DNA of 64,000 nucleotides from an uncultured Lachnospiraceae bacterium (GCA_910586255.1 CAJUHR010000003.1:136191-200190), one strand, 5' to 3'. Counted from the stretch's first letter, positions 33,089-42,383 are shown. Notes: generated by a model from the sequence alone, not told the origin. Translations and numbers: made by a program.

Positions 33089-34750
33089 ATGAAGCGTTTT
33101 TTTGTATCAGTCTTAACAGTTATAGGAGTACTCCTGCTTTTGGGGGCAGCGTTAACAGGATTTATCTTCTTTCATAAATATGTGCCCACCAATGAACCGG
33201 CAGACCAGAATGAATGGTTTGGGGTGGTAGGCGACCGGGTGGCGATTATTTTGGATAATCAGCAGGTGGAGGACAGCAAGGGCCGGTACATGAACGGGGA
33301 GATTTATCTGCCTCTTGACTGGGTCACAAAGACTTTAAACGAAAAGTTTTATTGGGATGCCACAGAGAAGCTTTTGATTTATACATTGCCAAAAGAGATT
33401 ATTTATGCGGACCTCTCCACAATGGGTGATGGAGGAAAGCCTTTGGTGGCGGAGCAGGAGGGACAGATATGGCTTCTGGCCGGTCTTGTGTTAAACTATA
33501 CGGATATCCGCATACAGGGATTTACCGATGAGGAGGCCAGGCGGGTGTTTATAGATACAGGCTGGGATTCGGTTCCTGTGGCAGTGGCTGAGAAGGCAGG
33601 GAAGGTGCGGGTGCGGGGCGGAGTTAAAAGCGCTGTCCTCACAGATGTTGCGGAAGGTGAGAGCCTGCAGATTTTAGAGACCATGGAGCGATGGAGCAAG
33701 GTGCGCACGGATACCGGCTATGTGGGATATATACAGAACAAGCTGTTAAAACCGGGATCAGACCGCCATTTTGTAAGCAATTTCCAGTCTCCGGTATATA
33801 CCAGCATTTCTCTGAATGAGCCGGTATGTCTGGTTTGGCATCAGGTGTTTTCACAGGAGGCCAACAATGCCATGGAGCAGCTGATGTCTGCGACAGAGGG
33901 GGTCAATGTGATTGCCCCCACCTGGTTTATGCTGACAGACAATGAGGGGAATTATGAATGTCTGGCAGACCGAAGCTATGTGGAAAAGGCGCATCGGATG
34001 GGATTGCAGGTGTGGGCTGTGTTGGATAATTTCAATAAAGGAGAAAAGGTTCAATCGGAGATCTTGTTTTCCAGTACCAGTGTGCGCAAGAGACTGATAG
34101 AAGCTTTGATTAAGGATATAAAAGCCTACGATATAGACGGGATTAATCTGGATGTGGAGAGTATTAAAGAGGAGGCCGGGCCACATTATGTTCAGTTTAT
34201 CAGGGAGCTTTCCGTAAGCTGCAGGAAGGAGGGGATAATTCTCTCTGTGGATAACACGGTGCCGGCTGCTTACTCCTCGTTCTATAACCGGGAGGAGCAG
34301 GGACGGGTGGCAGATTATGTGATTATTATGGCATATGATGAGCATTATGCCGGAGGGGAGGCCGGTTCTGTGGCTTCCTTAGGATACGTGAGGAAAGGGA
34401 TTGAAGACACCTTGAAACTGGTGCCTAAGGAAAAATTCATCAATGGGATCCCCTTTTATACCCGCGTTTGGAAGGAGGAGGCAGGGACTACAACTGCTAC
34501 CTCCCTGGGAATCGGGGCCGCGAAGGCATGGGTTCAGGAGCATGGTATGGCTTTGGAGTGGGATGAGGAGACAGGGCAGTACTATGGCCAGCTTAGAGAG
34601 GGCAGTGCAGTTTACCGCTTGTGGATGGAGGAGGAGCAGTCATTAACCAGAAAGATGGATCTGATTCGGGAGAATAATCTGGCCGGAGTGGCTTGCTGGA
34701 AGTTAGGATTTGAGACTCCAAAGCTGTGGAAAATAGTCAAACCCAGATAA
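33089..34750 (+). CDS. Cell-wall GH18 glycosidase with amine-oxidase-like and SH3 domains
   Basis: 553 residues: N-terminal TM/signal anchor (about 5-28), a copper-amine-oxidase-N-like segment (IYLPLDWVTKTLN...FYWDATEKLLIYT), a bacterial SH3-like region around residues 185-220 (WSKVRTDTGYVGYIQNKLL), and a GH18 barrel. The catalytic motif is DGINLDVE (Asp350, Asp355, Glu357 as acid). Such proteins resemble YaaH/YdhD spore or cell-wall N-acetylglucosaminidases, supporting a peptidoglycan or spore-cortex role outside the membrane. The start follows AAAGGAGGAGAAGGTCA. A metallophosphoesterase follows after 16 nt. Confidence 0.88.
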   Translation: MKRFFVSVLTVIGVLLLLGAALTGFIFFHKYVPTNEPADQNEWFGVVGDRVAIILDNQQVEDSKGRYMNGEIYLPLDWVTKTLNEKFYWDATEKLLIYTLPKEIIYADLSTMGDGGKPLVAEQEGQIWLLAGLVLNYTDIRIQGFTDEEARRVFIDTGWDSVPVAVAEKAGKVRVRGGVKSAVLTDVAEGESLQILETMERWSKVRTDTGYVGYIQNKLLKPGSDRHFVSNFQSPVYTSISLNEPVCLVWHQVFSQEANNAMEQLMSATEGVNVIAPTWFMLTDNEGNYECLADRSYVEKAHRMGLQVWAVLDNFNKGEKVQSEILFSSTSVRKRLIEALIKDIKAYDIDGINLDVESIKEEAGPHYVQFIRELSVSCRKEGIILSVDNTVPAAYSSFYNREEQGRVADYVIIMAYDEHYAGGEAGSVASLGYVRKGIEDTLKLVPKEKFINGIPFYTRVWKEEAGTTTATSLGIGAAKAWVQEHGMALEWDEETGQYYGQLREGSAVYRLWMEEEQSLTRKMDLIRENNLAGVACWKLGFETPKLWKIVKPR

Positions 34751-34766
34751 TTGAGGTGGCAGGAAA

Positions 34767-36245
34767 ATGAAAAGGACGAAAAAGACATGGGTGTGGGCAA
34801 AAAGAATTGCATTGGTGCTGCTGATGCTGGCTCTTTGTGCCTGTTCTAAGGAGACGGGGACTCAAAAAAAGCCTGAAGAAATCTCAAGGGAGACATCTGC
34901 ACAAGAGACTGACGGGGAGAAAGAAAAGCCGGAGGAAAGTACAAAGGCGTCCCTTAATACAGACCCGATTGAGCCCTTTCCCAGTCAGGAGCCGGAGACT
35001 GAGGAAACATCTGAGACTGCGGAGTCTGATTATAACTGGGAGAAAAAGGCAATAATTGGCACGGATATCCATTATTTGTCCCGGACCCTGACAGACGGGG
35101 ACAGCGGTTTTCAGCATATGGTGGAGCATGGTGACGGCAAGGTGGTTACCTATATTGAGCAGATTACGGATGCCTTTTTGGAGGAGGTGATTCGCCAGAA
35201 GCCGGATATGCTGATCTTAAGCGGAGATCTGACTTTGGACGGGGAGAAAAAGAGCCATGAGGAGCTGGCGCAGAAATTATATTCTGTGGAGGACGCAGGA
35301 ATTCCGGTGCTTGTGATCCCGGGAAATCATGATATCAATAACCGCCATGCAGCCCAGTATAAGGGGGAGGAGCGCTTTCCGGCAGAATTTACCACGCCGG
35401 AGGAGTTTCGGGAAATTTACAGGGATTTTGGATATGACGAGGCGATCAGCGAGGATTGGACAACCCTCAGCTATGTTTATGAGGCAGATGAATATAACCG
35501 TCTGCTGATGCTGGATACGTGTCAGTACAATCCGAAGGCCTTGGTGGGGGGAGCGATTCTGACTGATACATATGAGTGGATTGAGATGGAATTGGAGGAT
35601 GCCTGGGACAATGGAATGAACGTGATCCCGGTGGCTCATCACAATCTTCTGGATGAAAGTGAGATCTATGTGGATGACTGTACCATTGAGCACGGGGAGC
35701 AGCTGATGTATATTCTGGAGGACTGGGGTGTCCCCTTTTTTCTGAGCGGACATCTTCATGTACAGCACAGCAAGCGCTCGGACGATAATTTTGGGATTTG
35801 GGAGATGGTCACCAGCTCTCTGGCCACACCGGCCTGCCAATATGGAAATCTTCTTTTCAGAGATGACGGCAGCTTTTCTTACTGGACTCAGTCTGTGGAT
35901 GTGGAGCAATGGGCAAAGCGCCACAACCGGACGGAACGGGATTTGCTGGAATTTGATGATTTTAAGGAACCGTTTTTGCGGCGGGTATTTTATAATCAGT
36001 CCTATGATGCTTTACAGAAGATATCGGGCCTGACAGAGAATCAGAGAAAGCGGATGTCTGAGCTGTATTCTGAGCTGAATTATCATTATTACCAAGGAAC
36101 CGCCTATCAGATTCGGGATGTGGTATTGAAGGATCCGGACTATCAGCTGTGGATGGGAGACGGTTCCTTCACTGTGCTGACAGACTATGTACAGTATATT
36201 ATCAGCGATGCTAAGAGGGATTACAACCGGGTTGAGGGAGATTAA
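34767..36245 (+). CDS. Calcineurin-like metallophosphoesterase lipoprotein
   Basis: 492 residues. Signal with lipobox LCAC (about residue 25), then an acidic Glu/Thr-rich linker (about 30-90). All five metallophosphoesterase motifs are visible: GTDIHYLS (Asp, His), LILSGDLTLDG, VIPGNHDI, VAHHNLL and LSGHLHVQH. The dimetal centre is therefore complete. Family members hydrolyse phosphodiesters, nucleotides or cell-envelope phosphates. Extracytoplasmic, lipid-anchored. It lies between GH18 and CwlD genes, a cell-envelope neighbourhood. Confidence 0.88.
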   Translation: MKRTKKTWVWAKRIALVLLMLALCACSKETGTQKKPEEISRETSAQETDGEKEKPEESTKASLNTDPIEPFPSQEPETEETSETAESDYNWEKKAIIGTDIHYLSRTLTDGDSGFQHMVEHGDGKVVTYIEQITDAFLEEVIRQKPDMLILSGDLTLDGEKKSHEELAQKLYSVEDAGIPVLVIPGNHDINNRHAAQYKGEERFPAEFTTPEEFREIYRDFGYDEAISEDWTTLSYVYEADEYNRLLMLDTCQYNPKALVGGAILTDTYEWIEMELEDAWDNGMNVIPVAHHNLLDESEIYVDDCTIEHGEQLMYILEDWGVPFFLSGHLHVQHSKRSDDNFGIWEMVTSSLATPACQYGNLLFRDDGSFSYWTQSVDVEQWAKRHNRTERDLLEFDDFKEPFLRRVFYNQSYDALQKISGLTENQRKRMSELYSELNYHYYQGTAYQIRDVVLKDPDYQLWMGDGSFTVLTDYVQYIISDAKRDYNRVEGD

Positions 36246-36340
36246 AGGCAGCAAAAGCTTTGTTTTGAAAATTGCGCCGTGGATTTTCGGTTCTTTTTTG
36301 ACGTCACAACTGATATATTGAAATGGAGTCAGAGTGATGG

Positions 36341-37048
36341 GTGGATCAGAGAATGGATAATCGAAGGCCGGAAATGCTGATGGGAGCTTTGCTGCTGGTG
36401 TTCGTCTTTTTAATTTCCCGCCATGCAGGGATGATGGTTTCCGGACAGAACGTGGTGGCAGGGGAGAAAAAGCCGGTTGTGGTGATTGACAGCGGACATG
36501 GAGGGAACGACCCCGGAAAGGTAGGGGTTGACGGGAGTCTGGAAAAGGACATTAACCTGGAAATAGCCCAAAAGCTGAAAACATATCTGGAGGCATCGGA
36601 TGTGGAGGTGGTCATGACCCGGGAGGAAGATAAAGGACTCTACAGTGACAGGGACAGTCGCAAGAAGATGGCGGACATGAAAAAACGCTGTGACCTGATC
36701 AATGAGACAAGGCCGGCGCTGGTAGTCAGCATTCACCAGAACAGCTATCACCAGGAGGATGTTTCCGGCGGCCAGGTTTTTTACTACAAGGATTCGGAAA
36801 AAGGGAAACGGCTGGCAGAGATTATTCAGAAGAGATTTGATTTTGTTTTGGGAGATAAGAACAGGCGACTGGCAAAGCCCAATGGGAATTACTATCTTCT
36901 TTTGCATGTGAAACAGCCGATTGTGATTGTGGAGTGCGGATTTCTTTCCAACTGGAAAGAGGCGGCAGCATTGAATACAGAGGAATACCAGAATCGGATG
37001 GCGTGGACCATTCATATGGGAATCATGGAGTATTTGAACGGGAGATGA
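36341..37048 (+). CDS. cwlD: N-acetylmuramoyl-L-alanine amidase CwlD
   Basis: 235 residues. An N-terminal hydrophobic anchor (about 12-30) precedes an Amidase_3 domain with VVIDSGHGGNDPGKVG (zinc His), EKDINLEIAQKL (zinc Glu), VVSIHQNSY (zinc His) and IVECGFLSN (catalytic Glu). Length and sequence fit CwlD, which with PdaA makes muramic-delta-lactam in the spore cortex. The start is uncertain between GTG 36341 and ATG 36353. Its presence argues for a spore former. Confidence 0.88.
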   Translation: MDQRMDNRRPEMLMGALLLVFVFLISRHAGMMVSGQNVVAGEKKPVVVIDSGHGGNDPGKVGVDGSLEKDINLEIAQKLKTYLEASDVEVVMTREEDKGLYSDRDSRKKMADMKKRCDLINETRPALVVSIHQNSYHQEDVSGGQVFYYKDSEKGKRLAEIIQKRFDFVLGDKNRRLAKPNGNYYLLLHVKQPIVIVECGFLSNWKEAAALNTEEYQNRMAWTIHMGIMEYLNGR

Positions 37049-37108
37049 AGGATGGATGGGAAAAATCCGGCGGGGAACAGATGGCCTATCACCTGTTCCC
37101 TGCCGGAT

Positions 37109-37354
37109 TCAATTTGCTTTTTCGTAAGATTTTAAGGCAAGAGCCAGCTGGTCCGGACAGGAGGTGGGACGGAAGCCGCAGCGGATGCCTTCTAAGCGGC
37201 GGATGGCTTCGCTGACATCCATACCCTCTACCAGGCGGGCAACGCCCTGGGTATTGCCGGAACAGCCGCCTACGAACCGAACGTTGGTAAGCTTGTGATC
37301 GGTTACATCAAAATGGATTTCCTGCGAGCAGACGCCGCGAGTTTTATAAACCAT
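37109..37354 (-). CDS. TSCPD-domain protein (TIGR03905-like)
   Basis: 81 residues from ATG 37354, which follows GGAGG by about ten bases. MVYKTRGVCSQEIHFDV, VGGCSGNTQGV and the signature PTSCPDQLALAL define a stand-alone TSCPD domain, otherwise found at the C-terminus of some class II ribonucleotide reductases. Cysteines (CS, GGCSG, GIRCGF, SCPD) could bind metal or act in redox. Function unknown. It is convergent with cwlD. Confidence 0.8.
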   Translation of the reverse strand: MVYKTRGVCSQEIHFDVTDHKLTNVRFVGGCSGNTQGVARLVEGMDVSEAIRRLEGIRCGFRPTSCPDQLALALKSYEKAN

Positions 37355-37496
37355 GGTTATGAATCCTCCGTTATTAAAAAATTTATCATTTAGTAGCAGT
37401 GGGAATGCCGGAATAGTCCCTTTTAGGGGTATTGGCATTGTACGTGAATAGCAACGTTTCGGATACCGAACTTATTATATCCGGTGGGGAAAGGGA

Positions 37497-37576
37497 TTGT
37501 CAAGCGGATTATGTGTGGTATACTGTAACAGAGAAAGCAAAGTATTGCTGTTCACAGGTACCCTTTGAACAGTAAC
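37497..37576 (+). promoter_or_regulatory. mtnN promoter and mini repeat in the leader
   Basis: TTGTCA (37497-37502), 16 bases, TATACT (37519-37524). About 20 nt later the leader contains a minimal copy of the intergenic repeat ends, TTGCTGTTCACAGG...TTTGAACAGTAAC (37545-37576), able to fold as a hairpin. The same arrangement precedes the purine nucleoside phosphorylase gene. Confidence 0.6.
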
Positions 37577-37627
37577 AATGTAAGTATGAAAAAGATGAAG
37601 CATAAAAATAAACAGGAGGAGTTAAAG

Positions 37628-38320
37628 ATGCTGGGTATTATTGGAGCTATGGCAGAGGAAGTGGAGCAGTTAAAGGCAGAGATGGAGAGCCCGCAGATTG
37701 TCTCTGTGGCAGGAATGGATTTTTATAAGGGCAGGATAGGCGGGAAGGATGTGGTGGTAGTCCGCTCCGGTGTGGGAAAGGTCAATGGCGCGGTGTGTGT
37801 ACAGATTTTGGTGGATCGCTTTGGAGTGGAGGGAATCGTTAACACGGGAATTGCCGGTTCCCTGAAGGCAGAGATTAATATCGGAGATCTGGTGCTGGCT
37901 ACAGATGCGGTGCAGCATGATGTGGACGCCACCCAGTTTTCCTACCCGTTGGGGCAGATTCCCCAGATGAATGTATTTGCCTTTAAGGCAGATGAACGGC
38001 TGCGGCAGCTGGCGGCAGGGTGCTGCAGGCAGGTGAATCCGGATATCGGGGTTTATGAGGGGAGAGTGCTGACAGGGGATCAGTTTGTGTCCTCAAAGGA
38101 GAAGAAGGAGTGGCTGGCAAAGGTTTTTGCAGGCGCCTGCACGGAGATGGAGGGCGGAGCCATTGCCCAGGCAGCCTGGTTAAATCAGGTGCCGTTTCTG
38201 ATTGTGCGGGCAATTTCGGACAAGGCTGATGACAGCGCCCAGATGGATTATGAGGAGTTTGAGCGGCTGGCGATTCTTCACAGTGTGAATCTGACAAGAG
38301 CATTGATTGAAGCCTTTTAA
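37628..38320 (+). CDS. mtnN: 5'-methylthioadenosine/S-adenosylhomocysteine nucleosidase
   Basis: 230 residues, standard Pfs/MtnN length. It starts MLGIIGAMAEEVEQL; GVGKVNGAVCVQ, NTGIAGSL and the catalytic ISDKADD near the C-terminus are characteristic, with MEGGAIAQAA containing the ribose-binding Met-Glu. It cleaves adenine from MTA and SAH for purine and methionine salvage and, in some bacteria, AI-2 precursor formation; no luxS is in the window. Start ATG 37628 follows AGGAGGAGTTAAAG. Confidence 0.95.
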   Translation: MLGIIGAMAEEVEQLKAEMESPQIVSVAGMDFYKGRIGGKDVVVVRSGVGKVNGAVCVQILVDRFGVEGIVNTGIAGSLKAEINIGDLVLATDAVQHDVDATQFSYPLGQIPQMNVFAFKADERLRQLAAGCCRQVNPDIGVYEGRVLTGDQFVSSKEKKEWLAKVFAGACTEMEGGAIAQAAWLNQVPFLIVRAISDKADDSAQMDYEEFERLAILHSVNLTRALIEAF

Positions 38321-38485
38321 GATTATACCCGCGCAGCCGGTTCTTAAGAATCGATGTAAACTTCACAATCGAATTGAGGCGAACTTTGGCGAACGATTCT
38401 AGGCTCCCTGAACTTTCCAAAACGAATTTTGACAGCTATAATGGACTTGTCTGAAAAATTCAGGAAAGAAAGGGGAGCTGTTTTT

Positions 38486-39604
38486 ATGCTGCAATTTTTA
38501 GAAACAGGACAGGCGCTGTATGTGCTGGCAGGTCTTTGCCTTCTGGGAATATTCACCAGGGTGACGACCAAAAACCTTTACAAAAGACTGATAAAAGAGA
38601 GCGGAAACATGGCCACTACGAAAAATAAGAGTCTCAGGGATCTGAAACAGAAGGCGGAGAGTACATATCGGATGAACCAGGGAATGCCGGATAGCAGCGC
38701 GTGGCTGGATCATCAATTGTGTGAGCTGCGATTTAGGGGCATGACCCTGGCCGGGTGGGGAAATGTGTCCATGCAGCTTACCTGGCTGTGCCTTCTGACA
38801 GGAGGAACGGCAGCGTTTTTTTCTTATTGGTATCGCCTGGATTCGATTTATGTGGTGATGTATGGAGGCGGTTCGGTTCTCATGGCCATGCTGACCATGC
38901 TGTTTGACAATGGCATCGCGGGAGGCAAAAGGGAGCTGTTAGCGGCGTCATTGCAGGATTATCTGGAAAATGTTTTATGTCCGCGTCTGGCCCGAAGCAT
39001 TGGGGAAGACAGCCTATGGAGCGATGGGGCGGAACCATCCAGAGGAAAAGTCAGAAGCATCACCCGTCTGCCAGAACGGAAGGGGCTTGGAGAAGGGGAT
39101 TTGCCATCGGGAGTTTCAGGTGCTGGGAATCAGGGGGCAAGAAGGGCCGGGGAGAAGGCTGGCCAGACCGAGAGGGCGGACCGCATGGGAGCCCGCGGGG
39201 GAAAGGAGAGATCAGGAACTGACCGGGCAGGCAAAGAGAGAACAGGCGGGGCAGGCACGGATCTGACAGGAACCGATCCGGCGGATAAGGAGCATACAAC
39301 AACCGAACGGCTGGGAATGGAAAGGACGGGCGCAGAGACTGTCGGTAAGGAGCATACAGGAAGCGACCGAACCGGGGAATCTATTGGTGTCCGGAAAAGA
39401 GGCGGGAAAAATGCCAGACGGGAGGCTCAAATCCCAGGAGAGGAATCTGGCGGAGTCAGGGATGTGGATTATCTGAAGAAAAGTCTGGAGCAGATAGCAG
39501 CCAGCAGGGAGAAGGGGAAGGAAAGCGATGACAGTTGGCTAAAGGAGCTGGGGCCCGATGAGGTCCAGCTGATTGGGGACATTATAAAGGAATATCTGGC
39601 ATAA
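38486..39604 (+). CDS. Hypothetical membrane protein with degenerate Gly/Thr/Glu repeat region
   Basis: 372 residues from ATG 38486 after GGGGAG. TM helices are at about 9-27, 97-115 and 120-140. Residues about 180-330 are low complexity, with loosely repeating units such as GKERTGGAGTDLTGTD and GKEHTGSDRTGES. The C-terminus is ordered (DVDYLKKSLEQIAASRE, then LGPDEVQLIGDIIKEYLA). Unrecognised family. The final helix resembles a protein-interaction tail seen in clostridial envelope proteins, but this is weak. Probably cytoplasmic repeats with a membrane anchor. Confidence 0.7.
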   Translation: MLQFLETGQALYVLAGLCLLGIFTRVTTKNLYKRLIKESGNMATTKNKSLRDLKQKAESTYRMNQGMPDSSAWLDHQLCELRFRGMTLAGWGNVSMQLTWLCLLTGGTAAFFSYWYRLDSIYVVMYGGGSVLMAMLTMLFDNGIAGGKRELLAASLQDYLENVLCPRLARSIGEDSLWSDGAEPSRGKVRSITRLPERKGLGEGDLPSGVSGAGNQGARRAGEKAGQTERADRMGARGGKERSGTDRAGKERTGGAGTDLTGTDPADKEHTTTERLGMERTGAETVGKEHTGSDRTGESIGVRKRGGKNARREAQIPGEESGGVRDVDYLKKSLEQIAASREKGKESDDSWLKELGPDEVQLIGDIIKEYLA

Positions 39605-39661
39605 GGTATGTGCGGTTTTTTCGCATTTTTCATAGATTAAAAGGAAAATAGAACAGAGAGT

Positions 39662-39700
39662 CAGAGGGCAGGTATCACTGGGAAAGATACCTGCCCTCTG
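39662..39700 (+). terminator. Strong hairpin after the repeat membrane protein gene
   Basis: Perfect 15-bp stem CAGAGGGCAGGTATC / GATACCTGCCCTCTG (39662-39676, 39686-39700). Only a weak T-rich tail (CTTGTGTG) follows, so termination efficiency is uncertain. Confidence 0.6.
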
Positions 39701-39785
39701 CTTGTGTGAACAAGCCCATATAGGAAAGCTCTGCTGCCCGCAGCGAGGGGGGGGCATATGTTTTGGCTCCATAACTATATTGGCT

Positions 39786-39814
39786 CATGACTAATCAGCA
39801 AAGTGCTAGTCATG
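39786..39814 (-). terminator. Hairpin downstream of the small minus-strand gene
   Basis: Perfect 8-bp inverted repeat CATGACTA / TAGTCATG about 20 nt after the stop of the 88-residue gene on the minus strand. A half repeat end (GTGAACAGTAAC) lies between. No T run, so it is a weak candidate. Confidence 0.35.
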
Positions 39815-39835
39815 GAGTGAACAGTAACCATATAT

Positions 39836-40102
39836 CTACTCCTCGATAATCTGAATTTCCAAAAAGTCAAAGGGAATGTGTTCAATAAAGCTGTCCTGAG
39901 TGAAGCGGGTTTTGGATATGCGCTGAAATTCGGAGATGTTGGCATCCAGCCAGATGGGCTTGCCCAGATCAAATTCGTAGCAGATATCCTCTAAGGACTG
40001 AAATACCATGGCAGTGCGGGATAAGCTGTAGTCGGTAATGGAGATAACGGTATCCCGGATCATGCGGTTGTTTTTCCAGATTTTCCCCCACATACGAAAC
40101 AT
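39836..40102 (-). CDS. Conserved-looking small hypothetical protein
   Basis: 88 residues from ATG 40102, nine bases after GGAGG. It begins MFRMWGKIWKNNRMIRDTVI, followed by SRTAMVFQSLEDICYEFDLG and IWLDANISEFQRISKTRFTQ. The mix of hydrophobic and charged residues and a good ribosome site support a real cytoplasmic protein. No family was recognised. It is isolated between hairpins and an imperfect palindrome. Confidence 0.7.
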   Translation of the reverse strand: MFRMWGKIWKNNRMIRDTVISITDYSLSRTAMVFQSLEDICYEFDLGKPIWLDANISEFQRISKTRFTQDSFIEHIPFDFLEIQIIEE

Positions 40103-40318
40103 AAAAGATTCCTCCGTTTTTCTGTGAGAATTCCCAGAGCCGGTTTTTGCAGGTGATTTTGGGATACAAAGGGATTTGGGAATACTCATGTTTATATGCG
40201 TTTGGCCGATGTGCCGGCCGGATTACAAAAGTATAATCGATTTTGGCGCTGATGTAAAGGGATTGTTTTGAGTGAAGCCTTGCCGGAGCGTGTATTATGT
40301 AGTAAACTAATGGTATGG

Positions 40319-40480
40319 TAAGGAACTGTCACGAAACAAATTAGCCATCCGGCTTGTCTAAATGTCCATCTGCCGCGGCAGAAAATCTTGGCGTGGCCCG
40401 CTGCGCCTGCGATTTTCTTCTTTGCAGATGAACATTTATCCAGCGCCGTCTGACTAACTTATCTCTGAACAGTTCCTAAG
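40319..40480. repeat. Long imperfect palindrome (AGGAACTGT ends)
   Basis: Ends TAAGGAACTGT and ACAGTTCCTAAG. The arms pair along about 75 bp with mismatches (AAATGTCCATCTGC with GCAGATGAACATTT, AGAAAATC with GATTTTCT), and the loop is GC-rich (GGCGTGGCCCGCTGCGCC). No coding content. It is a different family from the GTTCACGG repeats. It fills most of the 400-nt gap before the coiled-coil gene. Confidence 0.65.
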
Positions 40481-40506
40481 ACTAATTGCAAAGGAGGGCC
40501 GGATAT

Positions 40507-41616
40507 ATGGTGCAGACCAAGGAGGAATGCCTGGCGTTTCTGGGGGAGGCGAGAGACGCGCTGGACGAGCTTTCGCTGCTGGAGGAGCAGGAGAAGGGAT
40601 TGAGCCAGGAGGAGACACGGCTGGAGAACGAGCTGGAGACAGAAAAAAAGCTGATGGCAGATCGGATCCAGAAAACAGTGAAAAAACGGCGGGAGGAAAT
40701 TCGGGCCACCTACGAAAAGGAGATGACCAAAGCCCAGGAACAGCTGAAAAAGATGCGAAATAAGCGGGAAAAGGCAAAAAGCGAAGGGGTGAAGGAACGG
40801 ATTCAGGAGGAGACAAGGCCTCTTACGGACGAGATTCGGGAGCTGAAGGTGCAGCTGAGAGCTTTGATCCGGCAGAATCACGTGCCGGGATACTGTCAGA
40901 GCTCTTTGTACTACGGATTATATTTTCCGCGCCATGTGAAGGAATATCTGATGCTTTTTGTGTACGTGCTGATTTTTTTCATGGTAATTCCCTGGGGAGT
41001 GTATCTGGTGATTCCAGGTAGAAAGCCTCTTTATCTGGCAGTGATCTATCTTGCAGACATACTGGTAGTGGGCGGCAGTTATCTGACAATCGGAAACCGC
41101 ACAAAGCTGTTGTATATGGAAACTCTGCGGGAGGGAAGAAAGTATCAGGATCAGATTCGGGACAATCGCAAAAAAATAAAAAGGCTAACCACCGCCATTC
41201 GCAGGGACAGGAATGAATCTCTGTATAATTTGGAAAAATATGACGATGAAATAGCGAGGCTGCAGCAGGAGCTGAGCGATGTGGCAGATAAGCAAAAGGA
41301 TGCCCTCAATGCTTTTGAGACGGTTACAAAAAACATTCTGGCTGATGAGATTGAACATAACCATAAAGAAAAGCTGGATCAGCTGCAGGAGGAATATCAG
41401 CAGGTGTCTGCGGAGCTTCGTTTGGTTATGCAGAAGGTAAAGGAGAAAAGGCTTTATGTATCGGGGAGCTATGGGACCTATTTGGGGAAGGAGTTTATGG
41501 ATTCCCAGAAGATTATGCAGCTGACCGATATTGTTCGGGAAGGCCGCGCCGCTAACGTAAGCGAGGCCATTGCCGTGTATGAGGCCGGGCGGCAGCAGAG
41601 CCAGCCGGGGCGGTAG
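40507..41616 (+). CDS. Coiled-coil protein with two central membrane helices
   Basis: 369 residues from ATG 40507 after AAAGGAGGGCCGG. An N-terminal coiled coil (about 15-115, rich in Glu/Lys/Arg) is followed by FPRHVKEYLMLFVYVLIFFM and LYLAVIYLADILVVGGSYLT (TM about 135-185), then a long C-terminal coiled coil (about 205-345). Both coils are probably cytoplasmic, linked by a hairpin anchor. No recognised family. It may organise the membrane or cytoskeleton, which is inference. Upstream is a palindromic repeat; downstream the sporulation gene yyaC. Confidence 0.7.
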   Translation: MVQTKEECLAFLGEARDALDELSLLEEQEKGLSQEETRLENELETEKKLMADRIQKTVKKRREEIRATYEKEMTKAQEQLKKMRNKREKAKSEGVKERIQEETRPLTDEIRELKVQLRALIRQNHVPGYCQSSLYYGLYFPRHVKEYLMLFVYVLIFFMVIPWGVYLVIPGRKPLYLAVIYLADILVVGGSYLTIGNRTKLLYMETLREGRKYQDQIRDNRKKIKRLTTAIRRDRNESLYNLEKYDDEIARLQQELSDVADKQKDALNAFETVTKNILADEIEHNHKEKLDQLQEEYQQVSAELRLVMQKVKEKRLYVSGSYGTYLGKEFMDSQKIMQLTDIVREGRAANVSEAIAVYEAGRQQSQPGR

Positions 41617-41711
41617 CGGGAGAAAAGGCGGCTTCCTTTCGGATTACAAGTATAAAATCTCTGCCGGATGCTTATAATAGGAATAACAAAATTGAGTACA
41701 GGCAGGGCGTC

Positions 41712-42311
41712 ATGAAAACAGGTTGGTGCAGAAAATGGAAGATGGGCCGGAAAATATATTATTTTGACTCCGAGAGAAGCTTTGAGACGGAAGCATTTGC
41801 CCGAACCCTTCACAGGATGATTGGAGAAATCATGGAGGAGGAGGGAAAGAGAGGCATATTGGTGCTGTGTATCGGCACGGACCGTTCCACAGGCGACAGC
41901 TTAGGGCCTCTCATCGGATATAAGCTGAAGGAACAGCGGGTGCGCAGAATCAAGATTCTGGGGACTTTGGAACGTCCGGTTCACGCCATGAACTTAGAGC
42001 AATATGTGGCAAAGATCCGCATGCAGTATGACGATTACGTGGTGGTGGCCGTAGATGCCTCCGTGGGAAGTCAGGACCATGTGGGCTGCATAACTCTGGG
42101 AAGAGGAGCCTTAAGGCCGGGGCTGGGAGTGTGCAAGGATCTGCAGGCAGTGGGGGATATTTTTATCACAGGCATTGTGGGCGGGTACGGCAACTATGAT
42201 CCTCTGATGCTGCAGAGCGTTCGTCTGTCCATGGTGATGAAAATGGCGGATTATATCTGCGAAAGCGTATTTCTTGTCGAACAGTTTTTAGAGAGAGCGG
42301 CTCTGGTTTGA
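41712..42311 (+). CDS. yyaC: YyaC-like sporulation protein (putative spore peptidase)
   Basis: 199 residues. The segment LVLCIGTDRSTGDSLGPLIG is the YyaC family signature (DUF1256), with VVVAVDASVGSQDHVGCI and GIVGGYGNYDPLMLQSVRLS further on. The fold is related to HybD/GPR-type peptidases, and B. subtilis yyaC is expressed in the forespore. The ribosome site is modest (GGCAGGGCGTC). A GTATA...TTATAATA arrangement upstream (about 41648-41680) could be a forespore-type promoter but is weak. Confidence 0.85.
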   Translation: MKTGWCRKWKMGRKIYYFDSERSFETEAFARTLHRMIGEIMEEEGKRGILVLCIGTDRSTGDSLGPLIGYKLKEQRVRRIKILGTLERPVHAMNLEQYVAKIRMQYDDYVVVAVDASVGSQDHVGCITLGRGALRPGLGVCKDLQAVGDIFITGIVGGYGNYDPLMLQSVRLSMVMKMADYICESVFLVEQFLERAALV

Positions 42312-42335
42312 CAAAATCAGCACCCCGGATATGTT
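42308..42335 (+). promoter_or_regulatory. Promoter of the LysM protein gene
   Basis: TTGACA (42308-42313), overlapping the yyaC stop, then 16 bases and TATGTT (42330-42335). Confidence 0.5.
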
Positions 42336-42383
42336 ATGATTGGTCTGTATATAAATATGAAATCATAGCAGAGGGGTGAAAAT

